A stretch of 64,000 nt of DNA from Hippophae tibetana (taxonomy: Eukaryota > Streptophyta > Magnoliopsida > Rosales > Elaeagnaceae): assembly GCA_037013495.1 (NCBI GenBank), contig CM072811.1:21264159-21328158 (forward strand), given 5' to 3'. Positions 13,701-25,040 of this stretch are shown one piece after another (the stretch's first letter is position 1; each line of letters starts with the position of its first letter). The notes below the pieces were generated by a model, which saw nothing but the letters and a program-made list of their open reading frames with translations, ran no database searches and was not told the DNA's origin. The position numbers and the translations under genes are program-made.

Positions 13701-16700
13701 ATTTTTCGTTGTTTTTATAATATATTTATTATTAATTTTAAAAATTATCAAAAATTTCTTTTTATGTTTAATATAATTATTCTATACCAATTAAAATTTA
13801 TTTTAATAATATTTTTGATAATTTTTAAAATTAACAATAACAATATTATGAAAATAGTAAAAAAAAAAAAAGGTGCTTAGCTAACTCTACCTAATGTAAA
13901 ACTACTAAAGTATACCTACGTATACACCTTCAACATTTGTGGGTATGAATGTACACAAAATTTACTCACCAAAAATTTCTTTAATTTACTAGTTATCTTT
14001 GCAATGATGTATATTTTGCATTGAGAGGTCATATATTTAAACTCTATTAAGATAAAGGTACATGAGCGTGTAATATTATTAAAAGAAATTCTTTAATTTA
14101 TGCTTGTTTACGTCCTATAGTATAGTGTACAACATATAAGAAATAGATTTTATTGACATGATAAAAATAAAAATAAATTTTTTTCCTTAATTTACTGCAT
14201 ATTTATTAAGAATAATGAAAAACTATTTATTAGTTTAGACCAAGTTGTATTATTGTTCTATCTGAATTAGAATTGAGAATGGTAGTTTAAGAGAAAAGGA
14301 AAAGAGAGAGAAAAGTGTATCATTTCGATTTTCACCTCTTACTAGACTCTATGTTTCCATGTTATTATCCTGGACTAGCATGTCAATTTGGTTGGTTTAG
14401 GATAAAGAATATTTCCTCTAAGAATAATAACATCATAGCCCACCTTAGTTTCAAGTTTGTTTTTTTTTTCAAGTTTTGTATATGTGTTTTCATGATGTTT
14501 GTAAGCTATGAATATTATGCAATTTGTAATAAAAGTATACACATGCTCATCTTTTTACAAATATTATTTAACATGTATTTTCTTGTAATAAAATAATTTT
14601 AACCATATGTACATTTAATCATTTTAAATATGTATTTTTTATTAATTGTATGTTGTTTTGAACGTACAATATTTATACTAAGTGGATGTGATGTTAATAA
14701 TTTAATTTTGAAACATATTTAATAAATTTAGTATTTCATAAACGTAAGCTAATTATTAATAAATATAAAAGAAAATCATGAAAGTTGAATTTATTACTTT
14801 AATTTATTTTTCAAACTGTATCATTAATGAGATTGATTATAAGGTACTATTATTCTATTTTCTTTTCAATTTTTTTCATAATATTTTTATAAATCTAAAT
14901 AAAAAAAATACTTTTATTCTTTACATAATATTACACAACATTAAATTCCTAAACTTTGGTTTAGGGGCCTTAGAATGATGCCCTAATGTAGTACTACAAA
15001 TGTGGGCATAAAAATATCATTATTACTTGAATTTAACATTAATTATATATTAAAAAAATATGTGAACGAGTTAATCTTCTATTACATTAATAATATATGA
15101 GTCCATTCCGTTATCAATTAGTGTCCATTATTAAATTTAAAATATAATAATAATATAAATTCAAACGATAATAAAAATGCTTTATTTTTAATTAGTCTTC
15201 ATAAATTTAGCATTTATAAAGACAATGTGTGAATGACTTATTCTCCCACTACATTATTTATTTATGGTTCCCTTAATTGTCAATTGTTGTAGGTTCTATT
15301 TATTTTTAAAATATTTAAGATAATAATATAGATATTTTATATTTACAAAAATATAATTAAACTCTTGCTTTTGTTTAATGAGATATTCTTCTTTATCATA
15401 TTCTTTATTAATTTTTTTTTATATTTTCAAAAATGACTTTTGTTTTATGAATAAAAATTAATATTCAAGGGTATCAAGGTAAACTTTTAGTTTTTTTTTT
15501 ATCGTTCTGCTTCCTATGCTTGTTTACTTCAAATATAACTAATTTCATGCTTATTATAATTTTTAGAAAAAAAAAGTTAATATCCGACATAAAAAATAAT
15601 CAATCCATCTAATATTATTTGTTTTTATTCATTTACAATTTATTTTTAATTTATTTCAGTTTTGGGTAATAGTATTCAAAAACTTGACTGAATCGAATTA
15701 AATTGAAAAATCGGACCGAATTAGACTTGATTGAACGGTTTTATAAATCAAACGATCTAGTCCAATTTGTATTAATTAAAACTATTTTTCAAACGATTTA
15801 ATCCGATTATATTAATTTTTAAACCTATCAAACCGAATCGGACCGGTTTAATAATATATTAATTTTTTTCTATTATTTCTCACAAACTATTTTAAATTTC
15901 TCATTTTTTAATTAAAGATATATTATTAACCAAACAAAATCGTTAAATCGTAAACCAAACAGGACTAAATCATTCAATTCAATATTTTTAATAATCAAAA
16001 AGTCCGATCCGATTCGATTTTAATAATATAAATAGTTTAATTAAATTTTTTTCATATTTATATCATTTCAAAATTTATTAATTTATTATTGTAAAGAATG
16101 TGTCTTTATTTATTTTTTATGAAAACTTTCTTTAATTTCTTGATATTGTAGTTAGTGTTGCTAATGATAAAAACTTATTATATGTGTAGAAGCCGTGGGC
16201 TAGATGACATTTATAATAGTGGACGTCATGATTAAAGTTAAAGTATACATAATGATGTATACGGAGAAAAGATAATTAAATTATTGTATTTGAGAAAACT
16301 TTTAAAAAGTATATAATATAACTGTAAAGGTTATATTTACTATTTACACTTTTATTGTGATTGAATTGTTATTTAACTTTTAATTGATTAAATTAATTAG
16401 CAGTCAAACTTTAATATTTTGCTTTCGTTGTCCAGTTCACAAAGAAAGTTAACAATTAATAGCATAAATTGCCTAATGACTAAAATGGTAAATTAAAGTA
16501 GATAATGTAGAGATATAAAGGACAAAATTATTGTGACGAGTAGGATTACCCTATAATTAGAGTTAGAAATTAAAGGCTAAAGAACAAATTGGTTCATAAT
16601 CTTTTTTGGTTTAATTAATTTAATCATCAATATATTTTAATTTAATTTATTTATTTGTCATTTTTTATCTGATTCAACATATTTATTCCAATTTGGTTAC

Positions 16701-18640
16701 CTTTTCAAATTTTTACCAAATTTGTTCATTCAAAAAGTTAGTGATCAATTATAAATCCAAATAAAGTATTGTGAATTAGGGTATTCAATTAAAACTTTCG
16801 TCTAAATTAAATTAAATTTTCAAGTTAGAATATCAAATTTAGTAACAAAATAATTTATAATAATAAAATAAATAAATAATTAAAATTTTATTATTCATCT
16901 TGTGGTACGCGGATAATAGTCATTAATTTCCTATTTCAAGTTAGGGTTTCAAATAATGTAAAATACTGTTTGATAAGAAACAAAATAAAAATAGGTTTTT
17001 AAAAATTCAGTGTAATCTTATATTATGCACAAATTAAAATTCTATCTTTACATTTTCTCTATTTGTTTTTACTTGTCTAATTTAATAATATATATTTCAA
17101 TCTTAGATGTTAGATAATTTAAATATTATAGGAACAATTTAAAAATATAATCTATTAATAACCATAAACTTGAGAACTTCGACATCTCAAGTTTCAACTA
17201 GATCATACCCCTATTTTTTTCAAGAAATCTCAGCCATTTTTGTTCTTTTTTTTCTATGAAAGTTTCAAGAATTTAGTTTACTTTTTGTTGAAGGGATTAC
17301 AATAGCCTCTGTTAGGTTTAATTGTTTTGTTTAATTCCCATTATTCTCGGTAGTTATTTTAATTAAAAACACATAATTATGTCTATATAGATATCTTGTT
17401 ATGGTGTAATTTTAATTCATCTAAATATTTATTTACAATAATATATCATGTTTAGACTCATTAAATTCATGTTTTATTGTTAATCTAAATCTTTATCAAG
17501 ATCCGTCACATTAAAAATCATAAAAATTATAAAATAGAATCAAAATTTGTTTTTTTAAAGAACAATTACTATATCAATTACAGCAACTATCAATTTGAGA
17601 ACCAGGCAAAAATAAAATTCATGTTGTTCTCCGTGTGTTCGAGACAAGATTTCCTTTTTCTTAAAGATCCATCACAATATCAATTGCATCAACTAAATAT
17701 TCAATTTGCAAAAATAAAACTCATGTTGTTCTCCATGTGTTCAATAAATATTTTATTTTTTCATTAACAATTTTGATTATTGATAATTTATAATTTAGAT
17801 TATACCTTTTGCTAATCTCTTATTAATGAAATTTTATTTTCTTTTAAAAGAAAAAAACTTAATAGGTGCATTGAATATGAAATACAAGTTTAGGAAGAAA
17901 AGTCCATTAAGTATATCTTGTGTAACTTGGTAGTTGGTATGAGAATTGAATTTTCTAAAAATACAAAGGTATTTATCACATATTTATGATACAATATTAT
18001 TAGTAAATACAATCAAGTTTATATAATTATATCAAATAAAAAACTATAATATCAATATTGATTATGATATACTTGTAATATATAGAAATAATCTTTCAAA
18101 AAAAAAAAAAGGAAAAAAATTTCTATAATTAGAGTACTTTGATACGTCAATGGTTGGTGTTCATATGAAATAGCAGCTAATTACCTGGATTATAGCATGA
18201 AGATAGAAGAAAACTGAGGTAGACAGTTCCTTCTTGCTTGATACTCTTGCAAGTAATATCCCAATTGGCATCAATAATCCCATCGAAGCCCACATAAGAA
18301 ACCCATGAATTGTAATATTAGATATCATCATCTGAATTAATATGCAAACAAAAGTTTAATTAATTCATGACAAATAAAATAAACACATAATTTATATCGA
18401 TCACAAAAAATCAAAATGCAAAATAAATTAAGAAGAAATCAAATTAAACGATGAATGAAGTTGGATTATTATTAATTAGTGTACCTGTTTGGAAATGTCA
18501 TGTTTCATGGGTTTGTGACTCGTTGAATATTCACCAAACACTCCTTGAGATGAGCAACCAACTTGAGGTACAAGAATAACAACATAATAATAGGCACAGA
18601 TCATACCTATGGAGATCAACTTGTGATCACTGACTTGCAT
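1725..18640 (-). CDS. Cytochrome b561 / ferric reductase-type transmembrane protein, 5' part (three exons, 3' end outside window)
   Basis: Three minus-strand exons join in frame: 18485-18640 (52 codons, ATG at 18640), 18185-18331 (49 codons) and 1725-1873 (49 codons plus 2 nt). All junctions are GT-AG. The product starts with a hydrophobic signal-like segment ([19 protein letters not shown]), then a short polar stretch. Next come [20 protein letters not shown], where the His and the helix match the cytochrome b561 core, a [20 protein letters not shown] helix with a second conserved His, and [20 protein letters not shown] with a third His. Plant proteins of this family, many fused to DOMON domains, are predicted transmembrane ascorbate-linked electron carriers; the specific substrate here is unknown. 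Intron 1 is 153 bp, but intron 2 (1874-18184) is about 16.3 kb because of nested retrotransposons. The exons have no stop or frameshift. Whether the long intron is spliced cannot be told. Family assignment is firm; the gene is incomplete in this window. Confidence 0.85.
1986..2177 (+). repeat. Element B 5' LTR (diverged)
   Basis: Shares a TATA-like tataaata block, a gagagtttgatat-type block and a pyrimidine-rich end (tctctccttcactc...tttatca) with 13518-13690. A degenerate initiator-Met tRNA primer-binding site follows. Left edge approximate. Confidence 0.6.
2413..2894 (-). repeat. Element A 3' LTR
   Basis: Closely matches 7317-7830, including the repeated gccactaatttcc blocks and the shared ctctctttgagtttgcttatgc segment. 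In element orientation it begins TGTTGAATATTGG. Confidence 0.85.
2917..4529 (-). pseudogene. Element A reverse transcriptase / RNase H (broken)
   Basis: Copia RT and RNase H on the minus strand. The RT N-terminal block ([20 protein letters not shown]) lies at about 4300-4450. The palm motif at about 3930 reads YVND instead of the usual YVDD, so a catalytic Asp is changed. The region 2917-3936 is open and holds the RT thumb, the VSWYMHNPD block, an RNase [10 protein letters not shown] block and [11 protein letters not shown]. Several stops and frameshifts separate it from the upstream part (3937-4277). This element cannot encode a full polyprotein. Confidence 0.85.
4540..5636 (-). pseudogene. 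Element A GAG-pre-integrase and integrase (broken)
   Basis: The minus strand shows the pre-integrase block ([20 protein letters not shown] at 5565-5624), then an integrase core with [10 protein letters not shown] near 5250. [15 protein letters not shown] and KTPKEVW-like blocks follow below 5160, across stops. The order and motifs match Copia integrase. Several in-frame stops break it. Confidence 0.78.
5819..6952 (-). pseudogene. Element A gag and protease (broken)
   Basis: The gag start is likely the ATG at 6952 ([12 protein letters not shown]), followed by a [10 protein letters not shown] block typical of Copia gag N-termini. A break lies between 6719 and 6541. The region 5819-6541 carries the UBN2-type gag ([20 protein letters not shown]), a basic stretch, a degenerate CCHC area and a protease block with [13 protein letters not shown] (aspartic D-S-G). 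Confidence 0.83.
7317..7830 (-). repeat. Element A 5' LTR
   Basis: Pairs with 2413-2894. The primer-binding site is immediately adjacent on the lower-coordinate side (ttgataccaa read on the plus strand). It has one or two extra copies of the atgccacaaatta-type block compared with the other LTR, explaining its extra length of about 32 bp. Confidence 0.85.
7836..9168 (+). pseudogene. Element B gag and protease remnants
   Basis: Plus-strand gag-like text ([19 protein letters not shown] at about 7908-7964) continues through several stops to an A-rich spot near 8565 where a zinc knuckle would be expected. A protease region follows ([20 protein letters not shown] near 8825, then [19 protein letters not shown] and [10 protein letters not shown] at 8938-9035). 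The family pattern is Copia; the coding capacity is gone. Confidence 0.7.
9169..10148 (+). pseudogene. Element B integrase remnants
   Basis: A GAG-pre-integrase block ([11 protein letters not shown], then [10 protein letters not shown] near 9280) is followed by an integrase core ([19 protein letters not shown] near 9350-9430). The second catalytic Asp region reads ILQSGGDIE, so the Asp is replaced. Stops interrupt every domain. The element continues at 12273 after the insertion of element C. Confidence 0.7.
10154..10400 (+). repeat. Element C 5' LTR
   Basis: 247 bp, begins TGTTGAATTC and ends TTTCTTCA. A TATA-like tctatataaac block lies near 10309. Two mismatches to the 3' LTR. Confidence 0.95.
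10420..12013 (+). pseudogene. Element C RT-RNase H, one frameshift
   Basis: An ATG at 10420 opens RT sequence: [54 protein letters not shown] and [13 protein letters not shown] single +1 frameshift lies in an A homopolymer at 10902-10909. The downstream frame carries [18 protein letters not shown], the intact catalytic YVDDM motif near 11055, RNase H ([32 protein letters not shown]) and a stop at 12011-12013. Except for this frameshift both domains look intact. Gag, protease and integrase are absent by internal deletion. The homopolymer could also be a sequencing error. Confidence 0.93.
12021..12267 (+). repeat. Element C 3' LTR
   Basis: 247 bp, follows the polypurine tract directly and is followed by the ATCTA target duplication. 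Confidence 0.95.
12273..13517 (+). pseudogene. Element B linker, RT and RNase H remnants
   Basis: Ser/Pro-rich linker sequence up to about 12750 is followed by decayed RT in shifting frames: an [10 protein letters not shown] block at 12829, KIIGHKRVL, and a [25 protein letters not shown] area near 13045-13125. It then jumps at about 13200 to the RNase H tail ([24 protein letters not shown]), so much of RT is deleted. The purine-rich end abuts the 3' LTR. Confidence 0.68.
13518..13690 (+). repeat. Element B 3' LTR (diverged)
   Basis: Begins TGTTAAACACTG after a purine-rich tract. It has a cctataaatag TATA-like block and a tctctcatttttcactc block shared with 1986-2177. Confidence 0.65.
13691..18184. 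other. Remainder of b561 intron 2, AT-rich, no gene seen
   Basis: It lies between the right end of element B and exon 2 of the b561 gene. I saw only AT-rich DNA, a segment at about 15660-16020 with scattered accgaatcggaccggt-like blocks in both orientations (possibly an old non-autonomous element), and a short direct duplication near 17557-17750. No coding remnant was recognised. Confidence 0.5.
17557..17750. repeat. Imperfect direct duplication, about 95 bp x 2
   Basis: Two neighbouring copies share atatcaatta/tgca-caact, then gcaaaaataaaa-ttcatgttgttctcc-tgtgttc. The first copy spans about 17557-17660, the second about 17663-17750. Confidence 0.6.
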
Positions 18641-18786
18641 TTTTTATAAATATTTACTTCAGTTTAACTCAAGCTTTGATTTTTTTTTTTCCTCTATTAT
18701 AAGTTTGGTAATATTTCAAGATTGATGTGGTGGTGTTTTGAAGATTTAATCAAGAGATAAAGGTTTTGGTAAGCTTTAACTAATTC

Positions 18787-18818
18787 TCCTTTATATATAT
18801 ATATATATATATATATAT
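18787..18818 (-). promoter_or_regulatory. Candidate TATA region of the b561 gene merged with a (TA)n microsatellite
   Basis: On the minus strand a run of about 13 TA units ends in TATATAAAGGAG, about 150 bp upstream of the ATG at 18640. This is a plausible TATA box. The repeat length may vary between individuals. No transcription start is known. Confidence 0.4.
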
Positions 18819-19596
18819 CAACTAATTAATATTATAATTTGGATATGCACTCTGTTGGGATGGTAATGAATCCTATGATAAAACATAAATTATTTTTTAA
18901 TTAAAATTAAATATTAATTCTTTTATTTTAATAAATATATCATATTTTTTTATCAATATAAATAAATAAATTGAAAAAAATAATTTAATTTTTATTAATA
19001 ACAACATGAATTGCTACTACGACTCGAAAGTGAGAAAAAGCACAAATCAGAAAGTAAACCACTTATATTCTTTTATCTTTAACTATTTAAGCGGTATCAT
19101 GATTAGCTAAAATAGAAAAAAGACAAACAATATATATTTTTATTAATTACATTAAAAAAGAACCCACCTTGGTTGTTGATGTGTACAATGATTATATTAT
19201 TTTTTTTTGTTGGTTACTTGTTATTACTATTTACTAAAATGACCATAAAATGCTTCTTTTTTATTAGGAATTGGATCATTATACTTATGTTACTGTTTTA
19301 ATTGGATGCAAATGTTTAAGAAATTATTTTTAATAATATTTTCTATTAATAATATCAAATTTACCTAATGGATTGAATATATAAACAAATGGTTTAAATT
19401 CAAGAACAAACCGTAATGCTAAAAAAATTATGTTATATTACTTAATATTATCATAATTCGTACTCACAACCTTAAGCATGCACACAAGTTTTCCATTACT
19501 AAGAGCTGCGGGAAGTGAAAAGCTCTTGCATTGGAGCAATTTCTAATATATTTAATAATCATTTTTATTATAAAAGAAACTTATATTTTATTGGAT
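18819..19596. other. Upstream region of the b561 gene, no gene seen
   Basis: AT-rich DNA between the presumed b561 promoter and the first recognisable Copia sequence of element E. No motif beyond A/T runs was recognised. Confidence 0.4.
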
Positions 19597-20212
19597 TGTG
19601 ATTGTAAGGTTGCCATGTGTAACTAACCTAATAGGACACAAGAGACTTCTGTCAAGCTTAACAGAATAGAGGATTGGAGTACATGTCATAGAGTAGTACA
19701 TATATTCACTGGCTATAACAGAAAATAACAAATCGAGCATTTCTCATTTTCTTGTTTCTTCTCTCCTGCTCAAGTTCCTCTATAGTATCAAGTATTCTTA
19801 TTAGGAAACTCATTTCATTGTTCATCTAAGGTTGAAGTAACTTTGCTTTGTTCTATAAAAGCAAGGTCACTAATGGCTTCTACAAGTTCTAGTGATGTCT
19901 CAATCAGAGATCAAGTTGTGGAACAAGACTTTCTCACTAAGCAGTTGGCACAGTTAGAGGTAATAGTGCCTCCTACAAATGTCTCAATCGAAGTCAATCC
20001 TAATAATAGGAGAATTTTTTTGATTTGGAAGGAGAATATGGTTTGTCTAATCATCGTGTATGGTATGCAAGGCTACAACAAAGGTGAAACTTTAAAGCCT
20101 ATATGGTTTCTTGATGGATCAATTAAATTGAATCATGAACATGCTATTTGGTCAAGAATCAATGGAGTAATAAAAAGCTGGATTTATACTTCATTTTTTG
20201 GATTGATGATAG

Positions 20213-20723
20213 CGTTGGGTACAATAGGTATAAATAAAATAAATTCAACATAATAAAATAATAAGCGTAGTTTACTCTTTAATTTGGGCTATATTTACGG
20301 GACCAATATTGAAAAATATTTCTTTTACTAATAAAATTAATGAGTACAAAGTGAGAAGTAATACAACAAATTGAGATAAACCGAAAATAATAACACACAA
20401 ATATTTCTCAAACTTACTATTTTGTAATTCCCCTTTTAGAAATCCCAAATATTTTTTAAAATATTCTCTCTCTCTTACACGCAATATTATTTTCTTTTAA
20501 GGAAATTGTTCTGTTGGCTTTGCTTTTCTGCTTTTCTTTTGGGGTGTTAGTATAAAGCAAAAACATTGACTATTTATAGAAAAAATTGTCTATCCCTTAT
20601 GCGGCCAAAAATTGACCACATAACTAACCAAATTTTAGCCACAAAAATATTTGATGCATTTATCAAATGTGGTTGCACCTAACATTTTTATTTTCTTCCC
20701 CTTCCATGTAGACAGGACCTACA
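20213..20723 (-). repeat. Element D 3' LTR
   Basis: In element orientation it begins TGTAGGTCC after the purine tract gagaggggaagatt and ends CCCAACG next to GATAG. It shares the ttgaccacataact..agccaaattttagccac block with 24671-25040. Confidence 0.82.
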
Positions 20724-20829
20724 AATCTTCCCCTCTCGACTACATAGAAGGCTCTACCAATCTAGCAGCTAAATAACAATATTCAAAATTCTATCTTGAA
20801 AAAAATTTCGTCAACATGTTTGATCCATT

Positions 20830-22280
20830 TTTCTCTTTATGGATCTTCTCAAGCTGTAGTAGCTTCTTCTCTATTACATCTCTAATCCAATGATATCTCA
20901 CATCAATATGTTTTGATCTCGAATGAAATGAGGCATTCTTTCCAAAGTGGATAACACTCTAACTATCACAAAATAAATAGTAATTGTCTTGTTGCAACCT
21001 AAGTTCTTTCAAGAACTTTTTTATCCATAGTAACTCTTTACATGCTTCTATTGCTGCTATAAACTTTGCTTCTCTAGTGGACAGTGCAACACATTTTTGT
21101 AACTTTCATTGTCATGCACCCTGCAAATGTAATTAGGTAACCTGAAATGGATTTTGTGGAATCCACATCGCCAATCATATCTGCATCTATGTATCCAACT
21201 AACACATGTTTTCCATTTCCAAAACATAGGAATATTTTGGAAGAACCTCAAAAATACCTAAAAAATCCATTTTATTATAGCCCAATGTTCATTTCCAAGA
21301 TTTGAAGGGAATCTACTCACAACTCCAACTATATGAGTTATATCTGGCCATGTACAAACCATGACATACATCATACTTCCAACTACTGAAGCATATGGAA
21401 CCTTTTCCATCTCTTCCTTCTCTTTGTTTGTAGAAGGGCTCAACTTAGAACTTAGCTTAAAGTAATTAGGAAGAGAAAAATTAATCACTTTAGCCTTATC
21501 CATATGAAATTTCTAAAGTACTTTCTCAATGTACTTCTCCTATGACAACCATAATTTCGTGGTGCCTTTATCTCTAATAATACTTATGCCAAGAATATGC
21601 TATGCTAACCCCAAGTCTTTCATGGTAAAAGACTTACCGATCAATTGCTTTTTCAAGTTGTTGATTTTGGAAATATTCCGACCAACAATCAACATATAAT
21701 CCATATAGAGCAAAAGAATAATCAAATCATCATCAGAGAGTTTCTGTACATAAACACAATGGTCTGAAGTAGTATTTTTGATGCCTTGCTTTCCCATAAC
21801 GAACTTAAACTTCTTATACCATTGTCTATGTGCATGTTTTAAGCCGTAGAGGCTTTTCTTCAATTTGCAAACATAATCCTCTTTTATCTTTTGCTTGAAA
21901 CCCACTGGTTGCTCCATGTATATCACTTCTTCAAAGTCACCATGTAGAAAGACAGTTTTGACATCCATTTTCTCAACCTTCAAGTCAAGACTTACTGTTA
22001 ACCCCGACATAGTATGAATGGATGTCATTTTCACAACTAGTGAGAAAATCTCATCAAAGTCAACTCCTTTTCTTTGGTTAAATTACTTAACAATCAGTCT
22101 GGCTATGAATCACAGATTGACATTGTGTTCTTCATGCTTCACCCTAAACACCCATTTATTTTTCAAAGTCCTCTCCCTTTGGGCAACTTCATCAGCTCAA
22201 AATTTTTGTTCTCATGCAAGGAATTCATCTCATCTTGCATGGATTCAATCCATTTTTGTTTAGATTTGCCATCCATGGCT
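20830..22280 (-). pseudogene. Element D RT / RNase H (broken)
   Basis: The minus strand carries the RT N-terminal block (MQDEMNSLHENKNFELMKLP near 22210-22250), then MDVKTVFLHGDFEEVIYMEQ at about 21960 and [20 protein letters not shown] at about 21850. The palm motif near 21705 reads YMDY where Copia has YVDD, so a catalytic Asp is lost. A VPYASVVGSMMYVM block (about 21370) and a broken RNase H down to about 20830 follow. Several stops and frameshifts. Confidence 0.83.
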
Positions 22281-22839
22281 TTTTCATATCTCTCAAGTTC
22301 TCCCTCATCAATGAAAGTTACATACTCATCTGGAGGATATGTGGAAGAGAGTCATCTCGATCTACCACTTCTTCTCAATAGAATAGGATAAGTCACACGT
22401 GTTCATGCTGGCTAATGAACATAATCGTTTCCCTCATCTTTAGAACCAACTTCTATAGGAACATCATCTTCATCATATGGACAAACCTGGTCTTCATCTC
22501 CAACTTGTCTTGCCACTGATGTTAGGAATTAATTCTAAATCTGATGAGTCAACATTGGAATTTAGAACATCCTTCTTCATTTTGACAACATCTTCAATGG
22601 TCTCATCTTCAACAAATACAGTATCACAGCTCCTGACAAGTCTTTTTACAACCAGATCATAAAATCTATAGCAAAATTAATCTTGACCATAGCCAATAAA
22701 AATACATAGTCTTCTCTTAGAATCAAATTTGGATCTCTTATCCTTAGGGATATGAAAAAATGCTTTATAGCCAAACACATGCAGATGATCATAGGAAACA
22801 TATTTTCTTGACTACACTTTATCTGGAACATCCATCTTG

Positions 22840-23400
22840 AGAGGAGTACAAGGTGAAAGATTCAAGACATACGCAACTATGAGTATGGCCTCACCCTAGA
22901 AATTTTTAGGCAACTTTTCATGTAAGAGCAGACATCTAACTCTCTCCATCAAAGTTTTGTTCATCTTCTCAGCTAAGCCATTCAATTGCGGTGTCTTTGG
23001 AGGCGTCATCTGATACCAAATACCATGCTTTTCACAATAAGCATGAAATGGTCCTCTGTATTCTCCATCATTGTATGTCCTAAAGCACTTAAGCTTTTTC
23101 CCAATCTATCTCTCAACTGATCATTTGTCTTCAGAAGATATACTCACGTCTTCCTTGAATGATAATCAATGAAAGTCAAAAAGTATTGAGCACCATCAAG
23201 TAACTTTGGCATTGTTGCACAAAAATATGAATAAATAATATTTAAAATATTATTCATTCTGGAAAGAGGGCAACTCTTGAAAGTAACTCTATTTTTCTTT
23301 CTTACTAAACAATCAACACATTTCTCCAAATGTACTTCATCCATTCCGGGCAGTATCTTCTTCTTGGGTAGACTTGTCATACCTTTTTCACCCATATGAT
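22840..23400 (-). pseudogene. Element D pre-integrase / integrase remnants
   Basis: The pre-integrase block HMGEKGMTSLPKKKILPGMD, with a CVDCLVRKK Cys pair, lies at 23300-23397. YFLTFIDYHSRKT (integrase start) is near 23150. Below 23144 come an NGVAEKMNKTLMERV-like block and a GEAILIVAY-like block across stops. The order matches Copia. Confidence 0.75.
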
Positions 23401-23724
23401 TGAATCTCTTATGCCATAATTCAACTGCATTATCTTTCTCTGTGACATTTACTATTTCTATGGAGATTTTCGCTTACAATATATTCAAATTTATATGCTT
23501 CTCACCTCTAGCCACTACTAAGAAGCCTTTTGTAAGTTTCCATTTGTCATAAATGAATGAGCTAAAATATTCTTAATTTGCAAGTTTGTGTACAAAGATC
23601 AAATTCAGACGTATATTTGGAATATGTTTGACATCCTTTAGAAATGGTCTGGTTCCATTCTCTATTTCTAAGCAAACATCTCCTCTTCCAAAAACATTTG
23701 ATAGGTCTTCATTTCCCATTCTAA

Positions 23725-24675
23725 CTACACCAAAACTTTCAAGTGTTCTCTATACGAAGTAGTGTGAATTACAGCACCACTATCAATCATCCAGCTTGTC
23801 ACGTGTGATGCAAGATTGACAAAATATTCATCATAAACATTATTAAACTCGTCTATGGTATTTGTTTGCTCATCGTCACTACTGTCTTCTTTCTTCACTA
23901 TTTTTCCTTTGTTCATTTCCTATTCCTTCTTGAACACTAGGCAAAATTTCTTGATGTGACCCTTCCTTTTACAGTGATGGAATTCAAATTTGGCATATTT
24001 TTTTTATTTTCCTCTATCCTTTCCTCTGGGTTTTTGTTCTATGTACTATCTCTTTCCTCTAGACTCTGTGATATGGGCTTGTTCTTATAAATCTCTCTCA
24101 TTGTTCTTTTCTCATATGACAACAGAGCTTATACAACAAATTCAAACTCCATCTTGTTCTTCATATAAGTTAAAATTATTGTGAGATGATTATATGATGA
24201 GGGTAGTGATGCCAGCAACATCATAACTTTCTCTTCATCGTTGAAACTCACATTGAATCTTGCTAAGTGAGAAAGCTTACTATTAAAATTTCTAACATGT
24301 TGTATCATGCTCACATTATCTTCCTTCCTCATCTGATATAACTCCTTTAACAAATAAAATTTATTGGCAAGGTTATTTGACATGTATACATTTTCTAGAG
24401 TTTCTCATGTTTCTTTTGCAATCTTTCATTTTTTGTTTCAATATTTTGCAAGACATTGTCTAAGAGATTTAGATGGATTGTACTGGCTAACATCTCATCT
24501 ATCTCCTGCTATTATTCCTTAGTGACGGTTGCTGTCTTTTTTTGTTTCCCTAGCTATGCCTTATGGATCTTCTGTTGAATGAGAATATCCTTCATCCTTA
24601 TTTTCCATAAAGAGAAATTATTATTGCCATTAAATTTCTCGATATCTACCTTCTGGCCATCCTCCTTTGACACAA
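23725..24675 (-). pseudogene. Element D gag and protease remnants
   Basis: Gag starts abruptly at the LTR deletion with KVDIEKFNGNNNFSLWKIRM (about 24600-24660). The UBN2 core (LYQMRKEDNVSMIQHVRNF, VMMLLASLPSSYNHLT) lies at 24170-24340. A CCHC-type knuckle precedes the protease motif SWMIDSGAVIHTT near 23775. Stops separate the pieces. Confidence 0.8.
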
Positions 24676-25040
24676 GTATTTCCAAAACTTATTATTTTGT
24701 CACTCCTCTTTTAGAAAAATATCTCAAATATTGTTCTAAAATATTATCTCTCACTCTCTTATACACACAACACTATTTTTCTTCAAAGTAAATTGTTCCT
24801 TTAGCTTTTCTTTACTTATCTTCTTTGGTGTGATTGTGTAATGAAAAACAATTACCTATTTATAAGAAATATTACATATCTCTTACGTGGCCAGAAATTG
24901 ACCACAAAGCTAGCCAAATTTTAGCCACATAAATATTTGATACATTTTTTCAAATATGGTTGTACCTAACATTTTTATTTTCAAATTTGATTACACATAA
25001 CATTTGTATTTTTTCCTCTTCTATGTAGGAGGAATCTACA
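24671..25040 (-). repeat. Element D 5' LTR (3'-truncated)
   Basis: Matches the upper two thirds of 20213-20723. The part nearest the primer-binding site is deleted. In element orientation it begins TGTAGATTCC beside the GATAG duplication. Confidence 0.8.

Larger units (their letters stand above)
20213..25040 (-). mobile_element. Element D: Copia retrotransposon inserted in the gag of element E
   Basis: Minus-strand Copia with a 5-bp target duplication GATAG at 20208-20212 and 25041-25045. The 3' LTR is about 511 bp (20213-20723). The 5' LTR (about 24671-25040) lacks its last 180 bp or so together with the primer-binding site, so gag sequence starts right at the deletion. Internal domains run gag, protease, integrase, RT, RNase H, all with stops. 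Its LTRs are related to those of element F (28016-30285). Confidence 0.88.

Noticed and set aside
14315..14978. Hydrophobic plus-strand frames in the b561 intron
   Set aside because: Phe/Ile/Leu-rich translations of T-rich DNA; no start context or similarity.
18791..18818. Telomere-like or origin repeat
   Set aside because: It is a plain TA microsatellite; no TTTAGGG units were seen anywhere.
20272..20484. Minus-strand 70-codon frame
   Set aside because: Lies wholly inside the 3' LTR of element D.
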